A stretch of DNA of 37,002 bases from a virus, in the IMG/VR virus record IMGVR_UViG_3300042474_000451, positions 1 to 37,002 of that record. One strand, 5' to 3'. Below the pieces are notes generated by a model, which had not been told where the DNA came from, did not search any database, and saw only the letters and a program-made list of their open reading frames with translations. Positions within the stretch are counted from its first letter, which is position 1, and each line of letters starts with the position of its first letter. Shown piece by piece: positions 14,062-22,589 of this stretch. The position numbers and the translations under genes were made by a program.

Positions 14062-14567
14062 CACGAGCAGAAAAACAACGAATCATCCAAGCCAAGCAAC
14101 GATACTCAAGAGCCAAGTATCCAAGCATCACACCTCAACAAGATAGCTTTGACCATTACGGACGAACCGACACAACCGCTAACGGACTAACCGCTTGTGT
14201 ATGCGATTACCTCAAGTACGAAGGACATCAAGCGGAGAGAGTTAGTAATCAAGGTCAAGCAAGGGTTAACAAGGTCATAGATGGCTTAACAGGACAACAG
14301 ATAGGCAATCGTACACAAGGTGTTACCTTCACTCCTGGTCAAGGAACACTAGGTACTGCTGACATCCATTCAACCATCGGAGTTATGATAGGTGGACATA
14401 AGGTAGGTATATCGGTAAAGATTGAGATTAAGATGAAGGACAAGCAATCGAAAGCGCAAAAGAAGTATCAGAAAAGCATAACGGCATCAGGTGGTGTATA
14501 TGTAATTGTTCATTCGATGGAAGAGTTCTTTAAGTTCTATGATAACCTATTGTTAAAGTATAAATAG
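14058..14567 (+). CDS. VRR-NUC/Holliday-resolvase-like PD-(D/E)XK nuclease
   Basis: The 169-residue product shows GTADIHSTI (Asp102), KIEIKMKDKQS (Glu123, Lys125, Gln130) and AQKKYQKSITASGGVYVIV. This is the D-ExK-Q pattern of VRR-NUC and related small nucleases. Such phage enzymes cleave branched DNA before packaging or act in recombination. The N-terminal 30 residues are basic. It is the last gene of the replication block. The promoter at 14593 starts the next block. Confidence 0.7.
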   Translation: MTRAEKQRIIQAKQRYSRAKYPSITPQQDSFDHYGRTDTTANGLTACVCDYLKYEGHQAERVSNQGQARVNKVIDGLTGQQIGNRTQGVTFTPGQGTLGTADIHSTIGVMIGGHKVGISVKIEIKMKDKQSKAQKKYQKSITASGGVYVIVHSMEEFFKFYDNLLLKYK

Positions 14568-14600
14568 ATTGTATTTAATTAATTAAGTTGCATATATTTG
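14568..14600 (+). promoter_or_regulatory. Promoter before the 14620 block
   Basis: The -7 box TATATTTG (14593-14600) matches TAnnTTTG exactly. ATTG at 14568-14571 lies 25 bp upstream in the -33 position. The region immediately after the nuclease gene is AT-rich (TTAATTAATTAA). The start codon at 14620 follows within about 16 bases of the expected transcription start. Confidence 0.68.
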
Positions 14601-14619
14601 CACAATAGAACATAGCATA

Positions 14620-14802
14620 ATGAGTAAACCAATACACAACGAACGTAACGCAGGTCGAAAACCGATGTATAACGAGCCATCAACTAAGAGCAAGAGTTAT
14701 ACAATACCAGCGAGTAAGATGCAAGACTTTGATGAATATGCCAAGCGGAAGATTAAGGAGTATATGGGTAATAAAGGACACAACGTAAACGTAACAGAGT
14801 AA
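14620..14802 (+). CDS. Small basic protein, possibly DNA-binding
   Basis: The 60-residue product is rich in Lys, Arg, Asn and Ser, with an N-terminal NAGRKPMYNEPS and a helical second half (KMQDFDEYAKRKIKEYMG). The pattern of a short strand (SYTIPAS) followed by a helix could be a partial ribbon-helix-helix, but the second helix is not clear. It is the first gene behind its own promoter, as expected for a regulator. Confidence 0.6.
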   Translation: MSKPIHNERNAGRKPMYNEPSTKSKSYTIPASKMQDFDEYAKRKIKEYMGNKGHNVNVTE

Positions 14803-14817
14803 ATTATATAACACATT

Positions 14818-15450
14818 ATGAAGAACATACACTTAATAAATGACAATATCTACATCACTAATGATGAAGTAATTAAAGCAGGTGATTATTTTTGGAAACC
14901 CGATTGCAATATGATTTTCAAAGCAGAGTACACACCACATAAAGGTTGTGAAAAAGTCATATTGACAACAGACCAAGACTTAATCAAAGATGGTGTACAA
15001 CCTATTGACAATGAGTTCTTAGAATGGTTTGTTAATCATCCAAGTTGTGAGGAGGTTAAAATAGAATCTTGGCAAACTAAAGGAGAGTGGGATATAGACT
15101 ACAAAATCATCATTCCAAAAGATGAAGCTAAACAAAGAGCCAAAAACTATATGTCATTAAAGGGTGCGTTAGAACCTAATCAGATTAAGTGTTATTGCGG
15201 TCACACAACAACTTGTGATTGTAGTCCATTAGAAGAATCCAAGAAAACATCAGTTAACTGGTTAATTGAAACATTGGAATCCGATATCAAAGTTGATGAA
15301 TCAAATATGGTTACTATCAGAATACACGAACACGATTATCTTATATCTAAGAAAATAGCGTTAGAAATGGAGAAAAAGCAGATAATTGATGCTTGTATTT
15401 ATGGACCTTTTGAAGATTTAGCAGAAGATTTCTACAACAAAACTTACTGA
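14818..15450 (+). CDS. Hypothetical protein with Cys/His cluster
   Basis: This 210-residue soluble protein has a central cluster CYCGHTTTCDC (residues about 121-131) that could bind zinc, and a long acidic/helical remainder. I recognise no family function. It follows the small basic gene by 15 bases and precedes a second Cys-containing protein by two bases, so the three probably form one transcript. Confidence 0.75.
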   Translation: MKNIHLINDNIYITNDEVIKAGDYFWKPDCNMIFKAEYTPHKGCEKVILTTDQDLIKDGVQPIDNEFLEWFVNHPSCEEVKIESWQTKGEWDIDYKIIIPKDEAKQRAKNYMSLKGALEPNQIKCYCGHTTTCDCSPLEESKKTSVNWLIETLESDIKVDESNMVTIRIHEHDYLISKKIALEMEKKQIIDACIYGPFEDLAEDFYNKTY

Positions 15451-15452
15451 TA

Positions 15453-15656
15453 ATGGACATAACACTCTGCAAGGGCAACAACTGCCCAATGAAAAAACAA
15501 TGTAAGCGGTACACATATAAACCTGACTTTCCAATGTACCAATCTTACTTCACGGAATCTCCAATTAAGGATGGCAAATGTGAGATGTTTTGGGGAGATA
15601 AGGCTGATGAGATTATGGAACAGTTAAACAAGATAGTAAGAGGTGAGCAGAAATAA
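15453..15656 (+). CDS. Small cysteine-motif protein
   Basis: The 67-residue product begins with a four-cysteine arrangement: CKGNNCPMKKQCKRY and a later Cys at about residue 43. This suggests a small zinc ribbon or metal-binding fold, followed by an acidic helix. It is a small conserved-looking type of protein, function unknown. Confidence 0.7.
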   Translation: MDITLCKGNNCPMKKQCKRYTYKPDFPMYQSYFTESPIKDGKCEMFWGDKADEIMEQLNKIVRGEQK

Positions 15657-15794
15657 ACAAATGCGCCTACACATCAGTACAATATAGCGAAGAATAAGTG
15701 TGTCAGCGTATTGATGGTGTAGTAATTCGATGATGTTAGCGGTTTTAACACTTTCCTACTAACGGAGAAAAAGCGCAGTTGTTTATTACTTTTA
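15657..15794. other. Non-coding region with imperfect inverted repeats and GTTAGCGG
   Basis: CTACACATCA near 15667 and TGATGGTGTAG near 15711 can pair with one bulge. A GTTAGCGG (15735-15742), identical to the site B box, follows, and CTAACGG occurs near 15758. The layout is reminiscent of the folded sites at 7912-9942, but spacers are too long and no matching CCGCTAAC is present, so I do not call it an attC-like site. No gene is visible. Confidence 0.35.
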
Positions 15795-15818
15795 TATTAC
15801 ATTACATTATTTGTGTTG

Positions 15819-15826
15819 TAACTTTG
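15819..15826 (+). promoter_or_regulatory. Promoter for packaging genes, nearly leaderless
   Basis: TAACTTTG matches the TAnnTTTG -7 box. The terminase small-subunit ATG at 15834 lies only 7 bases after the box, so the expected start site is about 4 bases before the start codon and the mRNA would be almost leaderless. The -33 element is weak (TTTT at 15790-15793). Confidence 0.55.
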
Positions 15827-15833
15827 CATTACT

Positions 15834-16346
15834 ATGGCAGCACCTAAAGGAAATCAATATGCACTTGGATGTGCAACTGGTAGAGATAAAATATTTAAAA
15901 CACCTGATGAGTTATTAACTTCATTTTTAGAATATAAGAAAGAAGTTAATGGCAATCCGTGGATAAAACACGAAGCTATTAAATCAGGTGAATTTACAGG
16001 TCAATTAATTTCAATACCTTTACAAAGACCATATACTCTTAAAGGTTTTTCGGTCTTTTGCGGTATTAGTTATCAAGGTCTTTTTAACTATGGACATAAC
16101 GAAAGTTATAATGAATTTTTTGAGGTCTATAATAAAATCGAGACTGAATGTGATGTTCAAAAGTTTGAAGGTGCTTCTGTTGGGGCATTTAATGCCAGTA
16201 TTATTGCTCGTGATTTAGGGTTAACAGATAAACAAGATATAACCACTCAAGGTGAGAAAATAACTTCTAAAATTGATTTAACCAAATTCACAGATGATGA
16301 ACTTAGACTTATTGCTGAACTACAACGCAAAAGCGGAGTTAGCTAA
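15834..16346 (+). CDS. terS: Terminase small subunit
   Basis: The 170-residue protein recognises phage DNA for packaging and works with the large subunit. The N-terminus MAAPKGNQYALG is typical of this group of small terminases. A long helical part and the motif NASIIARDLGLTDKQDI near residues 117-143 match DNA-packaging proteins found in front of TerL. It ends in a helical tail (DDELRLIAELQ). It overlaps the large subunit start by 53 bases. Confidence 0.82.
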   Translation: MAAPKGNQYALGCATGRDKIFKTPDELLTSFLEYKKEVNGNPWIKHEAIKSGEFTGQLISIPLQRPYTLKGFSVFCGISYQGLFNYGHNESYNEFFEVYNKIETECDVQKFEGASVGAFNASIIARDLGLTDKQDITTQGEKITSKIDLTKFTDDELRLIAELQRKSGVS

Positions 16347-17865
16347 AAGGAACTATATTGATTTCGTTAAATATGTTAAGCCTGACTATGAGGCTAATTG
16401 GCATCATAATTTACTTTGCGAATATCTTGATAAATTTATAAGAGGTGAGATAAATCGATTGATGGTTTTTATGCCACCTCAACACGGAAAGTCTGAATTA
16501 GTTAGTCGCAATTTACCTGCTTACATATTAGGTAAGAACCCTAAATCAAAGATAGTATTAGCTTCATATAGTTCTGATTTGTCTTGCACTTTTAATCGTG
16601 ACTGCCAACGTATTATTGATAGTGAGTTATATAAGGATGTATTCCCTGATACCTTTCTAAATAGCACCAATATTGTTACTGCATCTAAATCGTGGTTGAG
16701 AAATAGTGAAAAGTTTGAGACGGTTGGATATGGTGGATTTCTTAAGACGGTTGGTGTAGGTGGTTCACTTACAGGAACACCTGCTGATTATGCCATTATT
16801 GATGACCCTGTCAAAGATAGTATAGAAGCGATGTCAGGTACTTATCAGTTCAGGAATTGGAATTGGTATAACGATGTATTGTATACTCGTATTCATAATG
16901 ACACAAGAATATTGATAACGCAAACGAGATGGGATGTCAATGATTTAAGTGGTATGTTATTGAAAAAAATGGAAGATGGTTCTGGAGAACAATGGACGAT
17001 ATTGGTTCTGCCTGCTATAAAAATAAACAACGATAACCTTGAAGACCCAAGAGAGATTGGCGAACCATTATGGTCAAATAAGCACGACCTTAAAAAACTC
17101 AATATGGTTAGGTCTCAATCGTTAAGGACTTTTCAAAGTTTATACCAACAAGACCCTAAACCAACTCAAGCAGGTGGCGAATTTTATAAAGAATTTACAA
17201 TAAATGGTAATGTAAAAGAATTAAATTATAATCCTGATTTGCCTATTCATTTAACCTTTGACTTCAATGTCAACCCTTATATGACTTGTTGTGTTTGGCA
17301 GATGATAAATAAAAAGTGTTATCAAATTGCTGAGATATGCACCAAGTCACCGAATAATACTACTAAGGGAGTGTGTAATGAAATTAAACGTAAATATCAA
17401 GGGCATATGTCAGGATGCTTTATCTATGGGGACCCAGCAGGTAAGCACGAGGATACTCGAACTGAAAAAGGGTCTAATGATTATACCATCATCAGAAATG
17501 AATTGTCAGTATTTAAACCTCAATTAAGGATAGATACCAAATCGCCATCGGTAGTGATGAGAGCAAATTTTATCAACACGATATTTGCAAATGGGTTTGA
17601 TGGCATTGAACTTTACATTGACAATAAATGCGAAAACACATTGAACGATTATTTATATTTAAAAGAAGATTCGGACGGAAAAAAGAAAAAAGAAAAAGCC
17701 AAAGACTCTTCGACAGGTATATCGTTTGAAAAGTTTGGACACACATCTGATGCCAATGATTACTTTATATGCACGGCTTTTGCTAACGAGTATACCAAGT
17801 ATCAACGTGGTGACATTGCTCAAGCCATTACTATCGGCAAGGTGCATAGTAAAAACAGTTACTAA
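16294..17865 (+). CDS. terL: Terminase large subunit (ATPase-nuclease)
   Basis: The 523-residue packaging motor has a Walker A-type PPQHGKSE (61-68), Walker B YAIIDDP (166-172) and the coupling region LITQTRW (207-213). The nuclease domain shows TFDFNVNPY with Asp323, GDPAGKHEDT with Asp380, and SDANDYF near the end. These fit the Terminase_6-type nuclease family. The start at 16294 (with a second ATG at 16297) gives a 53-base overlap with terS. A later start would remove little of the N-terminus. The gene is followed by TAATG coupling to a small membrane peptide. Confidence 0.95.
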   Translation: MMNLDLLLNYNAKAELAKRNYIDFVKYVKPDYEANWHHNLLCEYLDKFIRGEINRLMVFMPPQHGKSELVSRNLPAYILGKNPKSKIVLASYSSDLSCTFNRDCQRIIDSELYKDVFPDTFLNSTNIVTASKSWLRNSEKFETVGYGGFLKTVGVGGSLTGTPADYAIIDDPVKDSIEAMSGTYQFRNWNWYNDVLYTRIHNDTRILITQTRWDVNDLSGMLLKKMEDGSGEQWTILVLPAIKINNDNLEDPREIGEPLWSNKHDLKKLNMVRSQSLRTFQSLYQQDPKPTQAGGEFYKEFTINGNVKELNYNPDLPIHLTFDFNVNPYMTCCVWQMINKKCYQIAEICTKSPNNTTKGVCNEIKRKYQGHMSGCFIYGDPAGKHEDTRTEKGSNDYTIIRNELSVFKPQLRIDTKSPSVVMRANFINTIFANGFDGIELYIDNKCENTLNDYLYLKEDSDGKKKKEKAKDSSTGISFEKFGHTSDANDYFICTAFANEYTKYQRGDIAQAITIGKVHSKNSY

Positions 17866-17963
17866 TGAACATACAAAATCCAAAGGAAGAGATAATAGGC
17901 ATATTGATTACGATGGTAGTAGTATTGTGTTATTTCGTATACATATTCTCCATACTTTTTTAA
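17865..17963 (+). CDS. 32-residue single-TM peptide
   Basis: The ORF starts on the terminase stop (TAATG) and encodes MNIQNPKEE followed by a continuous hydrophobic segment of about 21 residues. It is a possible single-span membrane peptide. The coupled start is the main support. The promoter at 17979 follows. Confidence 0.45.
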   Translation: MNIQNPKEEIIGILITMVVVLCYFVYIFSILF

Positions 17964-17978
17964 GTGCGTTACTTTTCG

Positions 17979-17986
17979 TATATTTG
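17979..17986 (+). promoter_or_regulatory. Promoter for head/neck genes
   Basis: TATATTTG is an exact TAnnTTTG -7 box 15 bases before the ATG at 18002. The expected -33 region holds only a T run (17956-17961), so the upstream element is imperfect. It would start transcription of the Mu gp36/portal/gpF group. Confidence 0.55.
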
Positions 17987-18001
17987 CATCAAACTTTGCC
18001 A

Positions 18002-18826
18002 ATGAGTTACCTAATCTTACAAGACTACAAGAAACTGATTCAATCAGATAACCTATCTCAAATCATAGGTGCTGATTATTCTTTAGTAACTCAGATGCAA
18101 CTCGCAGCACAAGCAGAAGTAGTCAGCTACTTACGGCAGAAGTATCTAACATCGGCAGAGTTTACCGATACATCAATCTACGACTACAACTTAACATATT
18201 ACGGCAAGAATAGAGTGTATTTTGATGCACCTGCATTCAGCACCACATCAACCTATGCACTTCATTCGCAGACGTTATACTTGGGCAATGTTTACAAGAA
18301 CACAATAGCCATCACGGTTGCAGGTGCTTGGAATCCTGCTAAATGGCAGTTACTTGGCGCACAATACGATATCTTATACATTGGTCTTGACAGTCCTGAA
18401 TGGGATTATTACGCAACTTATCAAGTAGGTGACGATGTATGGTATGCAAACAAAACATACACTTGTGTTGTCGCTAATCTATCGGTTCAACCAAATGAAC
18501 ATCCTGAGTTTTGGGGTACAGGTACAACATACTCAAGGACAGGTAGTTCACTTGTATCAGGAGATGCCGCTTGGATTACAGCAGATAACCGCAATCAACA
18601 AATGGTTAATATGATGATAGATGTAACATTATTTCATCTTCATTCACGCATTGCACCACGAAACATTCCAGACCTTAGAGTTAAGCGTTATGATGATGTG
18701 ATTGCTTGGTTGAAGAATTGCAGTAAAGGTACTGACATCACCGCAGACCTTCCATTGATACAACCGAAGTCAGGTCAACGAATACGATATGGTTCACGAT
18801 TGGTTAAACAAAACAACAACTACTAA
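18002..18826 (+). CDS. Mu gp36-like head-neck protein with inserted carbohydrate-binding-like domain
   Basis: The 274-residue product has the flanks of the Mu gp36/DUF1320 family. The N-terminal helix region covers AEVVSYLRQKYL, and the C-terminal region covers VDVTLFHLHSRIAP-type sequence and KRYDDVIAWLKNCSKG. About 150 residues are inserted between them, including YQVGDDVWYANKTYTCVV and a Pro...W end (residues about 140-172) like CBM5/12 chitin-binding modules. I chose the ATG at 18002, because the open frame upstream runs into the terminase in another frame. It precedes the portal gene (TAATG). Confidence 0.75.
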   Translation: MSYLILQDYKKLIQSDNLSQIIGADYSLVTQMQLAAQAEVVSYLRQKYLTSAEFTDTSIYDYNLTYYGKNRVYFDAPAFSTTSTYALHSQTLYLGNVYKNTIAITVAGAWNPAKWQLLGAQYDILYIGLDSPEWDYYATYQVGDDVWYANKTYTCVVANLSVQPNEHPEFWGTGTTYSRTGSSLVSGDAAWITADNRNQQMVNMMIDVTLFHLHSRIAPRNIPDLRVKRYDDVIAWLKNCSKGTDITADLPLIQPKSGQRIRYGSRLVKQNNNY

Positions 18827-20136
18827 TGGGTATAATCAGCAACATCAAGAACGTACTATCATCAACACCTAAGATAGTTCAATCGGCTAAGACACCGATA
18901 GTACCTATTCAGTTACTTCGTATCCGTCAAGATGTAACAACAAGAGCAGCAGCTATCAACGAGGCAGAACGAGCTTATTATCCATTTCGTGTGAAGATGC
19001 AACAAATGTATGTCAACACAAGAGAAAACGGATTCATCAAGGCGTGTGTTGAACGTAGAAAAGATTTAACACTTCTTCGTAAATGGGAGTTTAGAACCGC
19101 ATCAGGTGAGATAGACCAACAACTAACCGACTTACTTTGCCATACTATAAACGGCAAGACGCAACTCAAGACTTGGTTCACTACCTACTTATCGATATGT
19201 ATGGACGCTTTGTTCTTCGGTTATTCAGTTGTTCACTTGGATGATATCATTGATGGTGAATTTCCATATATCAACACCATCAAGCGTGAGAACGTATCAC
19301 CTGACCGCATCACTATCGGATCGTTTGCATATATGACGAGTGGATGTAAGATACAAGAGGAAGAAGAGTTTAAGAATTGGTATGTGTTTGTTGGTACACC
19401 TAACGAAACAGGCGCATCACGTTGCGGATATGGATTGTTCTGGGAGTTATCTATCTACGAGATATTTATGCGCAACCTATTAGGCTTTAATGGTGATTTC
19501 GTTGAGTTGTTCTCGCAACCATTTAGAGTCGGTAAGACTAATAAGACTAACGAAGCCGAACGACAAGAGTTTGCCAATACGTTAGCGCAAATGGGTTCAT
19601 CAGGTTGGGCGGTATTGGATGACATCGGTGATAGTATCGAGTTCATTGAGACATCACTTGGTGGAAGTGGATATAAGGGTTATGATAACTTTGAGGCAAG
19701 ACTTGAAGCTAAAGTATCGCAGATAATACTTGGTCACGCTGATGCTATCAAGTCAATCGCAGGTAAGTTAGGAAATAGTGGTGAAGAATCACCGGCACAA
19801 CAAGCACTTAAAGATAAGCAAACTAAAGACGCATCGTTTGTTTTACCATTAGTAAACAAGCAACTATTCGACCGCCTAAGAGCATTAGGTTTCAACATAG
19901 CTGAGGGTTCAGTAGCGTGTATGATGAATGATAGCGAAGAGGTTGATAACGCTAATACTATCGCAGACTTAAGCGTAAAGATTAAGCAAGGTGGGTTACA
20001 GATGGATGGGAAATACTTCACCGAGAAGACTGGCATACCATTGGCAGAGATAGTTGTACCGACACCGAATGCACCTACGTTCCCTGCAAAGATTCAGAAT
20101 AAGTTAAACAAGATGTATTCTAAACATAGTCATTAA
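18826..20136 (+). CDS. Portal protein, Mu gp29-like (DUF935)
   Basis: The 436-residue protein forms the dodecameric vertex ring through which DNA enters. Family features include FIKACVERRKDLTLLRKW, the core DALFFGYSVVHL, GLFWELSIYEIFMRN, FSQPFRVGKT, and the C-terminal AKVSQIILGHADAIKS region. Length is close to other DUF935 proteins (Mu gp29 is about 512), slightly short. It lies between the gp36-like gene and the gpF-like gene with TAATG overlaps on both sides. Confidence 0.9.
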   Translation: MGIISNIKNVLSSTPKIVQSAKTPIVPIQLLRIRQDVTTRAAAINEAERAYYPFRVKMQQMYVNTRENGFIKACVERRKDLTLLRKWEFRTASGEIDQQLTDLLCHTINGKTQLKTWFTTYLSICMDALFFGYSVVHLDDIIDGEFPYINTIKRENVSPDRITIGSFAYMTSGCKIQEEEEFKNWYVFVGTPNETGASRCGYGLFWELSIYEIFMRNLLGFNGDFVELFSQPFRVGKTNKTNEAERQEFANTLAQMGSSGWAVLDDIGDSIEFIETSLGGSGYKGYDNFEARLEAKVSQIILGHADAIKSIAGKLGNSGEESPAQQALKDKQTKDASFVLPLVNKQLFDRLRALGFNIAEGSVACMMNDSEEVDNANTIADLSVKIKQGGLQMDGKYFTEKTGIPLAEIVVPTPNAPTFPAKIQNKLNKMYSKHSH

Positions 20137-20906
20137 TGGAGTATAGTAATAGTCAAATAGAGAAGTTAATCAAGGGCATTGAGGACGGTAGTATTACCGA
20201 ACTTGATTTGCCATTAGATTATTATCAAGCATTGACTAAATACTTAGAGAAGGCGGTCTTAGAAGGATTTGGTGTAGGCTTTGAAGCTATTGCTACCGAC
20301 CCATTCTTACAAGAGTTAGTAACGAATGTTTATATGTTTAGTGCAGCTAAGACATATAATGGTGTTAAAGCTATGAGTGCTGATTTAGTGGATGAAAACG
20401 GCAAAGTAAGAACTTACAAAGAGTTTTACGATAAAGCAAGAGAGACTTATGATACTTATAATCTAAGGTACTTACCAACCGAATACAACACCGCAATAGC
20501 ACAAGCAGATAGCGCATCGAAGTGGCAACGAATAGAGCAAGAGAAAGATGTGTTACCAATACTTGAGTATTCAGCCATTGGTGATGCTTGTGATATATGT
20601 CAACCATTAGATGGAATGACCGCACCTGTTGATGACCCAATATGGGATAGCGTTGCACCTACCAACCACTTCAACTGCAAGTGTATAGTCTTGCAACACG
20701 ATGAGAACAAATCACTAACCGAATCACCAGAAGATATTGTTGGTCCTGTGGTCGAGCAGATGAGTGCGAAAGGACAAGATATATTTATCAACAACGTAGG
20801 TAAGACGGGTGAAATATTCACCGCAGACCATCCCTACTTCGATGCACCTGCAAAACTTGGACAAGATAACTTTGGATTACCTTTACCTAACTTTGAAGAA
20901 GAATAA
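20136..20906 (+). CDS. Head morphogenesis protein, Mu gpF / SPP1 gp7-like
   Basis: The 256-residue product has the diagnostic cysteine-histidine motif of the family: CDIC (152-155), then HFNCKC (178-183), with a WDSVAPTNHF lead-in. The family is a minor head protein attached to the portal. The N-terminal half is helical, and the C-terminal part has no further motif. It is directly downstream of the portal by TAATG overlap, the standard order. Confidence 0.88.
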   Translation: MEYSNSQIEKLIKGIEDGSITELDLPLDYYQALTKYLEKAVLEGFGVGFEAIATDPFLQELVTNVYMFSAAKTYNGVKAMSADLVDENGKVRTYKEFYDKARETYDTYNLRYLPTEYNTAIAQADSASKWQRIEQEKDVLPILEYSAIGDACDICQPLDGMTAPVDDPIWDSVAPTNHFNCKCIVLQHDENKSLTESPEDIVGPVVEQMSAKGQDIFINNVGKTGEIFTADHPYFDAPAKLGQDNFGLPLPNFEEE

Positions 20907-21239
20907 ATGAGTACAATAATACACAAAGGCTACAAAGCCAATATGACCATTGATATGATACAAGCGTGTCTTGACTTTTGGAAGGTGCGTAACCGACCTG
21001 TCGAAGAGATAATGCTTAGAGCAGATAAGTGGGCAGAGTTTAAAAGAGGAATGCTTGAACGCAAACCTGAATGGGAAGCGGACCTTGAACACTTTAAAGA
21101 AGTATCGTTTAAGAACGTAACTATCAAGAAAGGTAGTGAATTTATGGACAAAGCATTAATGGAAAAGCTACGAGTATTAGTTTACGATGATGAACATATT
21201 GAGATGGTAAAACAACAACAAGACACCGACTTAGGATAA
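20907..21239 (+). CDS. Hypothetical head-region protein
   Basis: This 110-residue charged helical product is placed between gpF-like and gpG-like genes and starts immediately after the gpF-like stop. It shows no recognised motif. In related phages this position can hold small head or completion proteins. The function is not readable here. Confidence 0.75.
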   Translation: MSTIIHKGYKANMTIDMIQACLDFWKVRNRPVEEIMLRADKWAEFKRGMLERKPEWEADLEHFKEVSFKNVTIKKGSEFMDKALMEKLRVLVYDDEHIEMVKQQQDTDLG

Positions 21240-21715
21240 TGGGGATAATGCACCGATTCAACTTACAGCAAGTAAAAGCAAACTTAGAAAGAACTAAGCG
21301 TGAGTTACCTATGAAGTTATCTGCACAAGCAGAGAATCATTTTGCCGAATCGTTTACCAAAGGTGGACTTGACGAGTATAAGTGGAAGGAAGTCAATCGA
21401 AGAATAGATGGTACGAAGGAATACAAGTACAAACCAAAGGGGATAAGTCTATCGGCTAACCGAAGCAACCCTATCTTAGTCGGTACAGGTACACTTAGAC
21501 GCAAGGTAGCACGGTCAGCAGTTGAACGTACATTCCAACGCATACGATTGGAAGTAGACTTACCATACGCATCGATTCACAACGAGGGTGGTCAAGCAGG
21601 ACGCAATCACGCAACGACTATTCCTGCACGACCTTTTATGAAACAAACAGCAACATTAACAAGTATGCAAACGAGCTTGATTCGTGAGTATATGGATAAA
21701 ATTTGGAACACTTAA
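21239..21715 (+). CDS. Mu gpG-like virion morphogenesis/tail-completion protein
   Basis: The 158-residue product resembles the Mu G / phage virion morphogenesis family: VGTGTLRRKVARS, YASIHNEGGQAG, and TIPARPFMKQ near residues 80-143. These motifs are characteristic of the family, which acts at the head-tail connection. The start overlaps the preceding stop (TAATG). A second in-frame ATG follows at 21248. Confidence 0.85.
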   Translation: MGIMHRFNLQQVKANLERTKRELPMKLSAQAENHFAESFTKGGLDEYKWKEVNRRIDGTKEYKYKPKGISLSANRSNPILVGTGTLRRKVARSAVERTFQRIRLEVDLPYASIHNEGGQAGRNHATTIPARPFMKQTATLTSMQTSLIREYMDKIWNT

Positions 21716-21725
21716 CACAACAACA

Positions 21726-22589
21726 ATGGCAAGAACAGTTCAGCAGTGCAATGATTATTTAGTAACGCAGTTAGTAACGCAACTCGGTAGTATCGGCATA
21801 ACTATCAATCCAAACACTTGGTCAGCAAGAAATCTATTAAGGGCGATATGCTATACGTTTGCGGTTGCTCAATCACTTGCCGAGCAGTTGCAAGACATCC
21901 AAATCGCAAAGATGCAAGACATATTAGAGAAGTCAGCGTCAGGGAGTGCGAAATGGATACAAGATGCCGTGTTTAGATTCCAATACTCATCCGCAACACC
22001 TCAATACTTGACAAACGTGGGTGGTGTTGTTCAATACCCAATCATCAACGAATCATTGCGTATCGTAACGGCTTGTTCAGTTGGTACTAACTTCGCTAAT
22101 CAAGTATTAGTCAAGGTGGCTAAAGGTTCACCACTTGTTTCATTGACATCACCCGAAGTGACCGCATTACAAAGTTATGTCTTACTTAAAGGAACGGCAG
22201 GTATAACATACGTTGTATCATCAGCAGCATCTGATAAGATTCGTATCGAAGGAAGTATTTACTATCAAGGTATCTATACTTCAGTTATCAATACCAATGT
22301 CATCAATACTTTGAACACATACCTTGCAAACTTATCCAAGACAAACTTTGGTGGTGATATAAAAGTATCAGATTTGGAGACACTTATCCGTCAAATTGAA
22401 GGAGTGAATGATGTTGTATTTGAACGAGTATCTTGTCGCTTAGATGGTCAAGCCGTTCTTACTGGAGTTGATTTGGTCTTGGCAGGAGATTGGGTGTTAA
22501 GAAAATATACATCAGGTGCAGGATATTTGGTTCAAGAAACTACCGCAGGGCATACCTTTACCGATACACTAACCTTTATAGCTGAATAA
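21726..22589 (+). CDS. Baseplate J-like protein
   Basis: The 287-residue product has a C-terminal half like baseplate gpJ proteins. It shows IRIEGSIYYQGIY, then INTLNTYLANLSKTNFGGDI, then KVSDLETLIRQIEGVNDV, the usual helix-strand pattern ending in a -GV-DV turn. The family forms the baseplate wedge. I chose ATG 21726. The frame stays open to 21684 but that would overlap the gpG gene. Its position inside the head block, far from the other baseplate genes, is unusual. Confidence 0.7.
   Translation: MARTVQQCNDYLVTQLVTQLGSIGITINPNTWSARNLLRAICYTFAVAQSLAEQLQDIQIAKMQDILEKSASGSAKWIQDAVFRFQYSSATPQYLTNVGGVVQYPIINESLRIVTACSVGTNFANQVLVKVAKGSPLVSLTSPEVTALQSYVLLKGTAGITYVVSSAASDKIRIEGSIYYQGIYTSVINTNVINTLNTYLANLSKTNFGGDIKVSDLETLIRQIEGVNDVVFERVSCRLDGQAVLTGVDLVLAGDWVLRKYTSGAGYLVQETTAGHTFTDTLTFIAE

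Noticed and set aside
15657-15794. Fourth attC-like site
   Set aside because: It has GTTAGCGG and an imperfect stem, but the spacers are too long and no complementary box begins the element.
17726-18001. Extended N-terminus of the gp36-like gene
   Set aside because: The extension overlaps terL in another frame and passes through the promoter at 17979. The ATG at 18002 follows the promoter correctly.
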